Source of the DNA: an uncultured Eubacteriales bacterium
GTDB taxonomy: Bacteria > Bacillota > Clostridia > Christensenellales > QALW01
NCBI GenBank assembly: GCA_900547955.1
Contig: URIR01000045.1
Span: forward strand, 1-12,748
Direction: 5' to 3'
Length of the DNA stretch: 12,748 nt
Shown here: positions 1 to 7,546 of the stretch, one piece after another
Position numbering within the stretch: the first letter of the stretch is position 1
How the letters are laid out: the number at the start of each line of letters is the position of its first letter
Translations under genes and position numbers: made by a program
Notes under the pieces: model-generated
The model's input: only the letters and a program-made list of their open reading frames with translations
Told to the model about the DNA's origin: nothing
Database searches by the model: none

Positions 1-79
1 CTTTTCCCCGAAAGCGTTTCGCTTTCGGGGAAAAGCCCAATCCGCTGGCCCGGCCTTCGGCCGGGGCCGCGCCGCCCCC
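1..79 (-). repeat. Truncated copy of GC-rich cloverleaf repeat
   Basis: Bases 1-35 form a perfect hairpin (1-16 pairs with 20-35, loop TTT). A second GC hairpin follows (about 47-55 with 59-68, one bulge), then the 12-base arm CGCGCCGCCCCC at 68-79. Read on the minus strand the order is outer arm, GC hairpin, AT-containing hairpin. This is the same plan as the complete copy at 5213-5297, whose 3' arm is the identical 12-mer. The left edge of the window cuts this copy. Because 36-45 reads CCCAATCCGC, the missing bases just outside should begin GCGGATTGGG if the hairpin continues. A run of eight T follows at 80-87, so in the + direction the structure could also stop transcription. Function is unknown. 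Confidence 0.65.
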
Positions 80-103
80 TTTTTTTTAAGGCTGAATGCG
101 CGC

Positions 104-147
104 GGCAGAACGCCGGCGGGAGCTAAAGCTCCCGCCGGCGTTCTGCC
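104..147. repeat. 21-bp perfect inverted repeat
   Basis: Bases 104-124 are exactly complementary to 127-147, with only AA between them, giving a very stable GC-rich hairpin. It lies 24 bases beyond the stop codon of the leftward LysR gene, where a terminator is expected. However, the leftward transcript has no U run after the stem (it continues GCGCGCATTCAGCC). It may end or protect the LysR mRNA without a U tract, or be an independent palindromic repeat. Its sequence differs from the neighbouring cloverleaf repeat. Confidence 0.7.
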
Positions 148-171
148 ATATTGCCGTAATTAAAGCTTTTC

Positions 172-1083
172 TTATTTGACACCGCCTTTAATCATGCTGT
201 TTTTAATGGATGTGTATAAATTCTTCAGTTCTGTAAAGATATGAGGATAGGTGAAATTTATACGGTAAATTATATTGATATTTCTGGGAATTTCTACGTT
301 ATCTATAGGGACAACCGCCAGCCTTCCTGAAGCCTCCTCCTTCATGCAGGAGGAATAGGACATTACGGTAACGCCAAGATTAGCTTCGGTAAAATTCTTA
401 ATAGTAGCTAAGTTATCGCTTTCTATATTGATGTTGAAATCCTCTATATTTTCTCCCCGTCGGATAAGCGCCTGTTCCCAGAGAATACGCACGCTGGAAT
501 TTGAATAGGGCAGAATAAAGGGCTCCTTTTTTAATTCCTCCAGGCTTACGCTTTCCCGTTTGGCAAAGGGATGCTCGGCGCTTACGGCTAAGCAGAGATA
601 ATCTGTGTCTAAAAGAATGGAGTGATAGTCCTCGCTGGAGGGCGTATGGGCCAGTACGGCCCAGTCAATTTCGTAGTGGTTCATCTTGGCCATGATATGT
701 GAAACATCGCTGGTATATATGTTAAGCACGGTAGATTTATGCTGCCGGCAGTATTGAGAGAAGAGCATGGGCAGCAGATATTCCCCTATGGTAGAGGTTA
801 TGCCCACGGTAAAACGTTTTCGGTGCGCTCTTTTGTCAGCCAATTCCTTTATAAGCGCATTTTCCAGCCCCGCCACCTTGTTGGCATACTTTAAAAGCAG
901 CTCCCCGTCGGGGGTAATTGCCAGCCTTTTGCCGTCCTTTACAAATATTTTTATCTCGTATTCCCATTCCAGCTGCTTTATGTGGTGAGTGACTGCCGGC
1001 TGGGTTAGATTAAGCTCCTCGGCAGTCTTGGTGTAATTAAGCCGGGTAGCAAGTGTTAAAAGAGTTTGAAGCTTTTGGTCCAA
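172..1083 (-). CDS. LysR-family transcriptional regulator
   Basis: A 303-residue DNA-binding regulator of usual LysR length. Residues 1-60 form the winged helix-turn-helix, with the typical AEELNLTQPAVTHHIKQLE stretch, and about 88-295 form the periplasmic-binding-like effector domain. The start is a TTG codon (complement of 1081-1083), supported by GGGAG about nine bases upstream on the minus strand; there is no better ATG. The gene diverges from the three-gene phosphoesterase operon, the usual layout for a LysR protein that controls its neighbour and itself. That target and the effector are inference, and I saw no convincing T-N11-A operator. A 21-bp hairpin lies just after the stop. The family is certain; the specific subfamily cannot be read from the sequence. 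Confidence 0.93.
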   Translation of the reverse strand: MDQKLQTLLTLATRLNYTKTAEELNLTQPAVTHHIKQLEWEYEIKIFVKDGKRLAITPDGELLLKYANKVAGLENALIKELADKRAHRKRFTVGITSTIGEYLLPMLFSQYCRQHKSTVLNIYTSDVSHIMAKMNHYEIDWAVLAHTPSSEDYHSILLDTDYLCLAVSAEHPFAKRESVSLEELKKEPFILPYSNSSVRILWEQALIRRGENIEDFNINIESDNLATIKNFTEANLGVTVMSYSSCMKEEASGRLAVVPIDNVEIPRNINIIYRINFTYPHIFTELKNLYTSIKNSMIKGGVK

Positions 1084-1116
1084 GAAAAATCACTCCCAAA
1101 ATGATATTAACATGCA

Positions 1117-1144
1117 ATTATATTTTAAACTATCGTGAGTGCAA
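1117..1144 (-). promoter_or_regulatory. Promoter of the LysR gene
   Basis: On the minus strand TTGCAC (complement of 1139-1144) is followed after 16 bases by TATAAT (complement of 1117-1122), a near-consensus sigma-A promoter. Transcription would begin near 1110, about 27 bases before the TTG start. Confidence 0.7.
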
Positions 1145-1362
1145 ATACAAGTTTAATTTTGCAAAGAACAGATAAAACCCAGTAAAATTTATTTAACATG
1201 TGATTCTTATATAAAAATTATTCTTTTTTAAAAGCTGCGCGACCCGCGCTGTATGGGCGTTCTTTATATGAAAGAAATTTTGGATGGAAAAATTAAATAC
1301 AAAAAATGTCAAATTTCAATGGGCGTATTAAAATAATTTATACGAACAAAAAAATATGTAAT

Positions 1363-1391
1363 TTGAGTTTGGCTAAGTTTTATTTTATACT
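1363..1391 (+). promoter_or_regulatory. Promoter of the phosphoesterase operon
   Basis: TTGAGT (1363-1368), a 17-base spacer and TATACT (1386-1391) fit a sigma-A promoter. The start would lie near 1398, leaving about 84 bases of leader before the ATG at 1482. Confidence 0.7.
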
Positions 1392-1481
1392 GTTAATAAA
1401 GGATAGAGGTATTTTTAAATTGCTGCCGGAATACCGTTTAACGTTGCCGGGCAGTAAAAAATAGTACGGCGAGGATATTTA

Positions 1482-2477
1482 ATGAAACAATATATTTTGC
1501 TGCCTGATGAAATTATAAATTATTTAAATGACGACTTTGAAAAGCTGGATTTGACTGCATATAACGGAGGCAGTTCTCCAAAGGATAAGCCGCTGCCCGT
1601 GCGTTTGCCCGTGCCCGAGCGATTTAGGGAGATAGCCTGCCGGCTGGATGTAAAGCCAAGAGGCTTTAGTGATTCAAAATGCAGCCTGGAGATTGCCCCT
1701 GGCCAGGATGAAGCCGTTTTAATCAATTTATATTCGGGTGCGGTTTATGATTATGAGTTTAAGGCCGAGGGCGTATCTCAAAGCTGCTTAGGCAGCTTTG
1801 AAACGGCGCCTAAGGCTCCCAGGCTGATAGATGTGCAGGGAGTGTGCAATGTCAGGGATGCGGGCGGCTGGCCCGCCGGAGAGGCGCTTATACGCCAGGG
1901 ACTGCTCTATAGGGGCAGCGAAATGAATCTTATAGGCAATCATGCAATAGAAATAACCCCTGAGGGCAGGCGTACTATGCTGGAAGAGCTGGGGATAAGA
2001 ACCGATTTGGATTTGCGCAGCGAGGAGGAATCAGGATTTTTAACGGCCAGTCCTTTAGGCGACAGCGTCAATTACGTTCGTTTGCCTGTGCTGGGCTATA
2101 TGGATATCTTTCAGGAGCAGTTTAATCAAAGGCTTAAGGAAATATTTAAGCTGTTTGCCAATCCGGACAGCTATCCTATATATATTCACTGCTGGGCGGG
2201 CGCCGACCGGACAGGTACTGTAATAGCGCTGCTTAAAAGCGCTTTGGGAGTGTCATTTCATGATATTACCAGGGATTTTGAAATCTCTACCTTTGCTAAA
2301 TTCGGCGTTAGGGGCAGATGCAATAAGGATTTTACCTATGTTGAGGTGTTTGAGCATTTGAAGAATAATTATCCAGGCGCCAGTCTTAAAGCTCAGACGC
2401 GCGCGTTTTTAACAGACAGGGTGGGTCTGGAGCAGAAGGATTTGCATAATATTGAGCAAATACTGCTGGAATATTAG
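1482..2477 (+). CDS. Tyrosine/dual-specificity protein phosphatase
   Basis: A 331-residue phosphatase of the cysteine-dependent CX5R class. The active-site loop is HCWAGADRTGT: nucleophile Cys237, phosphate-binding Arg243. NVRDAGG at 123-129 matches the N-F/V-R-D-x-G-G signature of the bacterial tyrosine phosphatase family of Pfam Tyr_phosphatase_3. The general acid Asp is probably in the stretch before the loop. The first ~110 residues are a separate domain, perhaps a beta-sandwich, without a clear match. There is no signal peptide, so it should act in the cytoplasm, on phosphotyrosine or phosphoserine proteins or possibly on phosphoinositide-like lipids; the substrate is unknown. ATG 1482 has GAGG eight bases upstream. 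It is the first gene of a probable three-gene operon, with 58 bases to the next start. Confidence 0.9.
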   Translation: MKQYILLPDEIINYLNDDFEKLDLTAYNGGSSPKDKPLPVRLPVPERFREIACRLDVKPRGFSDSKCSLEIAPGQDEAVLINLYSGAVYDYEFKAEGVSQSCLGSFETAPKAPRLIDVQGVCNVRDAGGWPAGEALIRQGLLYRGSEMNLIGNHAIEITPEGRRTMLEELGIRTDLDLRSEEESGFLTASPLGDSVNYVRLPVLGYMDIFQEQFNQRLKEIFKLFANPDSYPIYIHCWAGADRTGTVIALLKSALGVSFHDITRDFEISTFAKFGVRGRCNKDFTYVEVFEHLKNNYPGASLKAQTRAFLTDRVGLEQKDLHNIEQILLEY

Positions 2478-2535
2478 GTTGCGAGCTAATAAAAGCAAGA
2501 ATGTTTTGCCTTAATGGGCGGGAGGAAAAAATATT

Positions 2536-4035
2536 ATGTTTAGACTGTTGAAAAAAGGATTGCTGCTGCTTATCTGCGCAGTACTGGCTTTAGGCTGCGT
2601 TTCGTGCGCCGGTGAAAATGGAAACGCTTCGGCTTCGACTCAGAGCGTGCTTAATACGGCTTCCCCTCCCAATACCGGGCCGGCTCCGAATAAGCCTCCA
2701 AGCCAGAGTTCAACGGCGTCTCCTTCTGCACAGCCTACGGAACAATTGAATTTTGATACGCTTCCGGCCCAGCCGATAAAGAATCTTTATAATGGGTGCG
2801 TTATAGTGCGTCCGTCGCAGGCCATGGCGTATGAATTACAGGCTGCTGAGCTGTTCTATAATTTTGTAAGGGAAGATATAGACGCCGTGCTTGAGGACGC
2901 AGATGCTTATTCGCCTCCAGAGGAGAATAGCGGATTACCTGTTCTTATCGTATATATAGGGGAAACCGGCCTGGATTATCCTGATAAGCTTTGGGAGCAG
3001 TTTAATCAAAACGGATATATAATTAACGGAAAGGATAACTGCCTTGTATTGCGGGGCAGCTCGGCTGAAAATACATATACTGCGGTCAGCCGGTATATAA
3101 ATTCATTTATGGAAAATAAAACAGAAAATATAAGCACTTGGGATATGGCTGCCGGGGTTAGCGGGCAGTTTCGCGCAGCGTCGCGTGAGGAATATATAGC
3201 GGATATAGATAAGTTTGAAACGGTATGGCAGTATGAATGGCAGCCTCCAGAATGGATATTGGATTTTGAAGGGAAATTAAGGGATTTTACCGATGCTGAA
3301 GCGCGTCCTATGTGCTATGCGCACCGCGGCGATATAGAAAGCTATCCGGAAAACTCAATAGAGGCTGTGATAAGCGCTGTTAAAAAAGGCGCTGATATGA
3401 TAGAATTGGACGTATGCATGACCAGGGACAAAGTGCTTGTGCTAATGCACGGCGAGGATTTAAGCGTTACCACCGACTGGGCCCTGAAGCGCGGGCAGAC
3501 GGTCAATGGCATAAAGCTGCCTGTTTCAAGCAGTATTTCAGCCTGGACCTATGAGCAGCTATGCCAGCTTCGGCTGAGAACGGGCAATGGGGAATACAGC
3601 GCGGCTGATAGTGAGATAACAGATTATATAATACCTACGCTTAAGGAAGCGTTTATTGTGTGCAACGAGCGCAGTCTTCTGGTTCTAGACAGAGTAACGA
3701 CATCTCATTGGGATAAAATATACGAAATTATTAAAGAGACAAAGGCATACAGATGCTTCACCTATTCTGCTATGGCTAAGACGGCGGACGAAGCATATTA
3801 TTATAGGACTCTTCTGTTATCTGAATTCGGACAGGCGGCGCCGACATGCTTTTCGCGCGGGCCGCGCTGGACGGGCTGCGGCCGGATAGACCACTATTAT
3901 GAGTTTTCCCTTAAAACGGACGAGGAGTTTGACGAGTATTTTAAGGAAGAACTGAAATACGGTTGCTTTGTGCTGACTAACAGGGTCAGCAAATTAATAG
4001 ATTTTATAGACAAGTATTATCGGCCGGGAGTATAG
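2536..4035 (+). CDS. Lipoprotein with GDPD phosphodiesterase domain
   Basis: A 499-residue secreted protein. Residues 1-24 are a lipoprotein-type signal with Cys21 or Cys24 as the lipidated residue (the lipobox is imperfect, ALGC or CVSC). A Ser/Thr/Pro/Ala-rich linker runs to about 70. Residues about 80-215 recall the alpha/beta domain that precedes GH20/GH67-type glycosidases (VIVRPSQ, IVYIGETG, GYIING, LVLRGSS, YTAVSRYI); this is inference. From about 258 a glycerophosphodiester phosphodiesterase domain begins: His263-Arg-Gly, PENS at 271-274, the Glu290-x-Asp292 metal pair and His305. It should split glycerophosphodiesters outside the cell to glycerol-3-phosphate and an alcohol. The later strand that often carries a metal-binding Glu reads LLVLD with Asp385, so activity is likely but unproven. 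GGGAGG precedes ATG 2536. Confidence 0.88.
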   Translation: MFRLLKKGLLLLICAVLALGCVSCAGENGNASASTQSVLNTASPPNTGPAPNKPPSQSSTASPSAQPTEQLNFDTLPAQPIKNLYNGCVIVRPSQAMAYELQAAELFYNFVREDIDAVLEDADAYSPPEENSGLPVLIVYIGETGLDYPDKLWEQFNQNGYIINGKDNCLVLRGSSAENTYTAVSRYINSFMENKTENISTWDMAAGVSGQFRAASREEYIADIDKFETVWQYEWQPPEWILDFEGKLRDFTDAEARPMCYAHRGDIESYPENSIEAVISAVKKGADMIELDVCMTRDKVLVLMHGEDLSVTTDWALKRGQTVNGIKLPVSSSISAWTYEQLCQLRLRTGNGEYSAADSEITDYIIPTLKEAFIVCNERSLLVLDRVTTSHWDKIYEIIKETKAYRCFTYSAMAKTADEAYYYRTLLLSEFGQAAPTCFSRGPRWTGCGRIDHYYEFSLKTDEEFDEYFKEELKYGCFVLTNRVSKLIDFIDKYYRPGV

Positions 4036-4077
4036 GTATTGAATTACGGCAATAGATATTGGAATAATTAGAGGTAA

Positions 4078-5199
4078 ATGAATATGAACTCACCTTTTTT
4101 AACGCCGCCGGCAGTTTTTGCCGCGGGCAGCAATTATCAGATAATGTCGGTTACAGATACTCCGCTGGTATATTGGGTGGAAGTTAATAACCATAAATAC
4201 TATGATGCGTCAAACGGGGTACTGAGAAGCGCCTGCCGTGCGCATAGGGCGGTTGTGCCCATGGCAGAGTTGGACAGGGCGGGAAAATATACGCTTTGCT
4301 TCAGACGGGTGCTGGATAGAAAGAATTCCGTACCGATAACTGGCGAAATAGAAAAACTGGAGTATATTTTTCGTCCGGTACCCTGCGGAGGCAGAATTAA
4401 TATATATCAGGTCGCCGATGCGCATCAGTTGAATACGCTGCCTCATATGGCGGGCCAGTATTTTGGAAAAGATTTGCATTTGCTTGTTTTGAACGGCGAT
4501 ACCTTTGATTTTTGTCATAAGGACCAGGATTTTGATTATTTATATTATTTGGCGGGCAGACTGACGGGCGGAGAAATACCGATAATCTTTACAAAGGGCA
4601 ATCATGACAACAGAGGCTATTTGGCTGAAAAACTTGAAGAATATACTCCATTAGTTGACGGACGTTCCTATTATTCGGTCAGGCTGGGCGATATTTGGGC
4701 TTTGATTTTAGACTGCGGCGAGTGTTGTGATGATAATTATCCCGAATACGGGCACACGGTTTGCCATCATGCTTTTAGAATGGAGGAAACTGAATTTATC
4801 AAGCGAATAATAGCGAATGCTGAAAGTGAGTTTAATGCGCCGGGCGTTAAATATAGGCTTGTAATAAGCCATTCTCCGATTACCCATATTAGGCAGGCTC
4901 CTTACAATATAGAAAAGGAGATTTACAGTCAATGGACTGAATTGATAAATGAGAATATACATCCTCATTTTATGCTGAGCGGACATTTGCATATATTAGA
5001 TATAAGCTATCCCGGCGGTAAGCTTGATACGCTTGGGCAGAGCTGTCCGGTCATAATAGCGTCTAAGCCGGTATGTGACGTTAGCAGGAAGACGACGGAT
5101 TATATTGGCTGCGCTTTGGTTTTATCGGACAGACAGGTAACAGTATTGTTTACTGACAGTAACAAAAATATAGTAGGCGAAGGTAAGTTTAATATATGA
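4078..5199 (+). CDS. Calcineurin-like metallophosphoesterase
   Basis: About 373 residues. All family metal-site motifs are present: Asp114-x-His116 (DAH), Gly-Asp141, GNHD with Asn175 and His176, His265 (SHSP), and GHLH with His303 and His305. It should therefore bind two metals and hydrolyse phosphate esters. Residues 1-105 form an N-terminal beta-rich domain like that of purple-acid-phosphatase relatives. No signal peptide is visible, so it appears cytoplasmic. The start is ambiguous: ATG 4078 lies only three bases after GAGG, while ATG 4084 (residue 3) has a better nine-base spacing and may be the real start. It follows the GDPD gene by 42 bases in the same direction, probably as the last gene of the operon. 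The substrate is unknown. Confidence 0.9.
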   Translation: MNMNSPFLTPPAVFAAGSNYQIMSVTDTPLVYWVEVNNHKYYDASNGVLRSACRAHRAVVPMAELDRAGKYTLCFRRVLDRKNSVPITGEIEKLEYIFRPVPCGGRINIYQVADAHQLNTLPHMAGQYFGKDLHLLVLNGDTFDFCHKDQDFDYLYYLAGRLTGGEIPIIFTKGNHDNRGYLAEKLEEYTPLVDGRSYYSVRLGDIWALILDCGECCDDNYPEYGHTVCHHAFRMEETEFIKRIIANAESEFNAPGVKYRLVISHSPITHIRQAPYNIEKEIYSQWTELINENIHPHFMLSGHLHILDISYPGGKLDTLGQSCPVIIASKPVCDVSRKTTDYIGCALVLSDRQVTVLFTDSNKNIVGEGKFNI

Positions 5200-5212
5200 T
5201 ACTTGTTTTTAT

Positions 5213-5297
5213 GGGGGCGGCGCGCACCCGGCCTCCGGCTTTGCCGGAGGCCGCCTGATTTTGGCGCCCTGCGGGCGCCAAAATCCGCGCCGCCCCC
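5213..5297 (+). repeat. Complete cloverleaf-type structured repeat
   Basis: This 85-base unit is nearly all paired. The outer arms GGGGGCGGCGCG (5213-5224) and CGCGCCGCCCCC (5286-5297) are perfect complements. Inside lie two hairpins: 5229-5239 with 5243-5253 (11 bp, loop TTT) and 5257-5269 with 5273-5285 (13 bp, loop TGC). Only about seven bases at the junctions are unpaired. The same arm and plan recur, inverted and truncated, at 1-79. No T run follows, so it is not a standard terminator for the upstream operon. It is probably a dispersed structured repeat. Confidence 0.75.
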
Positions 5298-5372
5298 GTG
5301 CCGCACAACTACAATAAAACGCCCGTCCATAATAAGCCGAAGCCGCAAAACACCTCCCCATCAGCCTGCAGT

Positions 5373-5401
5373 TTGCACATTATCTCCCAATATGCTATAC
5401 T
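5373..5401 (+). promoter_or_regulatory. Promoter of vanRS
   Basis: TTGCAC (5373-5378), a 17-base spacer and TATACT (5396-5401), with TG at 5393-5394 making an extended -10. Transcription should start near 5408, giving a leader of about 34 bases. It is strong enough for basal expression; autoregulation by VanR is known for the family but not visible here. Confidence 0.75.
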
Positions 5402-5441
5402 TATACGGTTAATTCAAATAACTTATCGGAGCAGTACTAAA

Positions 5442-6140
5442 ATGAGTCAAAGTATACTGATAGTAGACGATGAGAAAGAAATCGCCGACTTAGTTGAAGT
5501 CTATCTGCAAAACGAAGGTTACCGCGTGTTTAAATGCTATAACGGAACAAAGGCCCTGGAATACGTTCAGACAGAAAGGCTGGATATGGCTATTCTGGAC
5601 GTAATGCTACCTGATATTGACGGCTTTGGCCTTCTAAGAAAAATCCGCGAGCAGCACTTCTTTCCCATAATAATGCTGACGGCCAAAGTGGAAGATATGG
5701 ATAAAATAACAGGGCTTACGCTGGGCGCGGACGATTACATAACCAAGCCGTTTAACCCTCTGGAGCTAACTGCCCGCGTTAAAACTCAGCTTAGACGCTA
5801 TACTAAATACAATCATTCTGAAGCTGAAGCAATCTCTCCAGCTCAGGAATACGATATAAACGGTCTGGTTATAAATAAGGATACTCATACCTGTACTCTT
5901 TTTAATTCTGAAATAACTCTCACTCCTCTGGAATTCGATATCCTCTGGTATCTTTGCGAGCGAAAAGGCAAGGTAGTTCCGGCTGAAGAGCTTTTTCAGG
6001 CCGTATGGGGAGAAAAATATTTAAATAACAGCAATACCGTAATGGCGCATATCGGCCGGCTCCGCGAAAAATTAGGCGAACCGGCGAAAAATCCGCGGTT
6101 CATAAAAACCGTATGGGGAGTGGGATATAAAATTGAATAA
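5442..6140 (+). CDS. vanR: VanR-type response regulator
   Basis: A 232-residue OmpR/PhoB-class regulator. Residues 1-120 are the receiver, with acidic pocket Asp9-Asp10, phospho-acceptor Asp53 (ILDVMLPDIDG), the LTA switch Thr and the conserved Lys in TKPFNP. Residues about 135-230 are the winged-helix DNA-binding domain, ending in the usual FIKTVWGVGYKIE. The reading frame stays open upstream to 5298, but ATG 5442 is the start: it has GGAG ten bases before it, lies downstream of the promoter, and the product then begins right at the receiver. The gene overlaps vanS by eight bases. Its place before vanS and upstream of vanW-G-XY-T makes it the likely activator of the resistance genes. Confidence 0.92.
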   Translation: MSQSILIVDDEKEIADLVEVYLQNEGYRVFKCYNGTKALEYVQTERLDMAILDVMLPDIDGFGLLRKIREQHFFPIIMLTAKVEDMDKITGLTLGADDYITKPFNPLELTARVKTQLRRYTKYNHSEAEAISPAQEYDINGLVINKDTHTCTLFNSEITLTPLEFDILWYLCERKGKVVPAEELFQAVWGEKYLNNSNTVMAHIGRLREKLGEPAKNPRFIKTVWGVGYKIE

Positions 6141-7230
6141 GCAAAATAGCTTTAAAGTAAGACTGTCCTTTAAAATACTTATGCGTTTCACCGCAGCGGT
6201 CATATTATACTTTCTTCTGCTGCTGGCATTGTTCTTCGGGGGCATGCTCGTCTGCTCATTTTTCACCTGGACAGGCACAGAGCCGCTGTACACCCTGTTT
6301 AATTTTATACGTATCAACGGAGCGACCATCCTGTTCCTCCTGGGGTTAGGCGGGTTTATAATAATATTTATACATTACTGGAGGAAAACCATAGGCTATC
6401 TGGATGATGTGCTGGCCGCTACTGAAAATGTATACAACTCTAAAAATGATTTTATAGTGCTGCCGGCCGACCTCAAAGAGGCCGAAATGCAGCTTAACCA
6501 GATAAAGCTAAATGTGCACGAAAGCCAGCGCGCAGCCCAGGAGGCCGAAAAAAGAAAAAACGACCTGGTGGTGTATCTGGCCCACGACCTTAAAACTCCG
6601 CTAACCTCAGTTATAGGCTATCTTACTCTGCTGAAAGATGAAAAGGAAATCCCGCCCGAACTGCGCCAAAAATATCTCGCTATATCCCTGGATAAAGCCG
6701 AGCGCTTAGAGGATTTGATAAATGAATTCTTTGAGATAACCCGCTTTAACCTGTCGGGAATTTCCCTGGAATACAGTTTGGTCAATCTCAGCCTCATGCT
6801 TGAACAGCTCTCATATGAATTTAAACCCATGCTGGCTCAAAAAAATCTAAACTGCATCCTTAATATACAGCCTGATATTATGATTAAATGCGACCCGGAC
6901 AAGCTTCAAAGAGTATTTGACAACCTGCTGCGCAATGCAGTCAATTACAGCTATGAAAATCAGGATATAATTATAACGGCTTCCAGAACCGAAAGTCCTA
7001 ATAATCGAATTAAAATAGTATTTGAAAATAAAGGCATAGACATACCTAAGGAAAAGCTGGACCGAATATTCGAGCAGTTCTACCGCCTGGATACCTCTCG
7101 GGCCACAAAAGCCGGAGGCGCCGGCCTGGGGCTGGCTATAGCCAAAGAAATAGTTGAATTGCATAAGGGCAGCATATCCGCCTCATGCACGGACGGAGTA
7201 ATTCATTTTGAAGTACTCCTGCCCGCCTGA
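6133..7230 (+). CDS. vanS: VanS-type sensor histidine kinase
   Basis: A 365-residue membrane kinase. Two membrane segments, about residues 18-41 and 62-83, flank a short outer loop of some 20 residues. A HAMP-like linker follows, then the phospho-acceptor box with His151 (YLAHDLKTPLTS), the N box with Asn268 (DNLLRNAVNYS) and G boxes near the end (GGAGLGLAIAKEIV). It would phosphorylate, and when uninduced dephosphorylate, VanR in response to a glycopeptide-related signal. The short sensor loop is typical of VanS of this type. The start is TTG at 6133, overlapping the end of vanR by eight bases, with GGGGAGTGGG upstream; translation is probably coupled. The first ATG, 6181, lies only just before the first membrane segment. 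Confidence 0.9.
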   Translation: MNKQNSFKVRLSFKILMRFTAAVILYFLLLLALFFGGMLVCSFFTWTGTEPLYTLFNFIRINGATILFLLGLGGFIIIFIHYWRKTIGYLDDVLAATENVYNSKNDFIVLPADLKEAEMQLNQIKLNVHESQRAAQEAEKRKNDLVVYLAHDLKTPLTSVIGYLTLLKDEKEIPPELRQKYLAISLDKAERLEDLINEFFEITRFNLSGISLEYSLVNLSLMLEQLSYEFKPMLAQKNLNCILNIQPDIMIKCDPDKLQRVFDNLLRNAVNYSYENQDIIITASRTESPNNRIKIVFENKGIDIPKEKLDRIFEQFYRLDTSRATKAGGAGLGLAIAKEIVELHKGSISASCTDGVIHFEVLLPA

Positions 7231-7249
7231 ATGCCGCGCTAATTCGTTT

Positions 7250-7288
7250 AAAGCGCAGTACGGCTTATAAACCGTACTGCGCTTTTTT
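7250..7288 (+). terminator. Intrinsic terminator after vanS
   Basis: A perfect 14-bp stem (7250-7263 with 7272-7285), an eight-base loop and a T run at 7283-7288 begin 20 bases after the vanS stop. It separates the regulatory transcript from vanW-G-XY-T, which must therefore have its own promoter. Confidence 0.9.
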
Positions 7289-7486
7289 ATATGCGGCGCC
7301 GGCATAAAAGCCGCATCAAAAGCGCCGACCTGCGCAATTCTGTCAAACCCGCGCCAATCCACGTGTCCCCCTTCTTTTTCTAAAGCTTGCGGCGTAAAAT
7401 CCCCGTCTTCAGAAAATCGTAAGGATTTCTTTATAAAATAATAGGACTGCCTTAAGCCGTATAATATTATAAAGCGCTCCTTCCTT

Positions 7487-7495
7487 TGCTATAAT
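7487..7495 (+). promoter_or_regulatory. Probable vanW operon promoter (-10)
   Basis: TGC followed by TATAAT (7490-7495) is an extended -10 element. The -35 position (about 7467-7472, TTATAA) is poor, as expected of an activator-dependent promoter such as one driven by phosphorylated VanR. The vanR promoter has the same TGCTATA core and a CTCC a few bases upstream. A second TATAAT lies at 7460-7465, also without a clear -35. Confidence 0.5.
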
Positions 7496-7546
7496 ATATT
7501 TAACGCTTAGACGCGTGTAATTTATTTAAGCCTGACGCTAATGTAC

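Larger units (their letters stand above)
1084..1481. other. Divergent intergenic region
   Basis: This 398-base gap between the LysR gene and the phosphatase gene holds the two outward promoters listed separately. Its middle is AT-rich apart from a small GC hairpin (1237-1241 with 1245-1249). A 27-codon open frame at 1253-1336 has no ribosome binding site and is not called. LysR operators would be expected here, but no clear dyad stands out. Confidence 0.6.

Noticed and set aside
1253..1336. 27-codon open frame in the divergent intergenic region
   Set aside because: There is no ribosome binding site before either ATG and no recognisable product; length is within chance.
5213..5297. tRNA-like or terminator reading of the cloverleaf
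   Set aside because: It has three near-perfect GC stems, no anticodon arm, TPsiC-type loop or CCA end, and no T run after the structure.
5100..5412. Arg/Pro-rich open frames on both strands over the cloverleaf repeat
   Set aside because: They translate GC-rich palindromes, overlap the end of the phosphoesterase gene and the vanR promoter, and show no protein family.
5298..5441. 48-codon upstream extension of vanR
   Set aside because: It contains the promoter and lacks a ribosome binding site; the receiver domain begins at ATG 5442.
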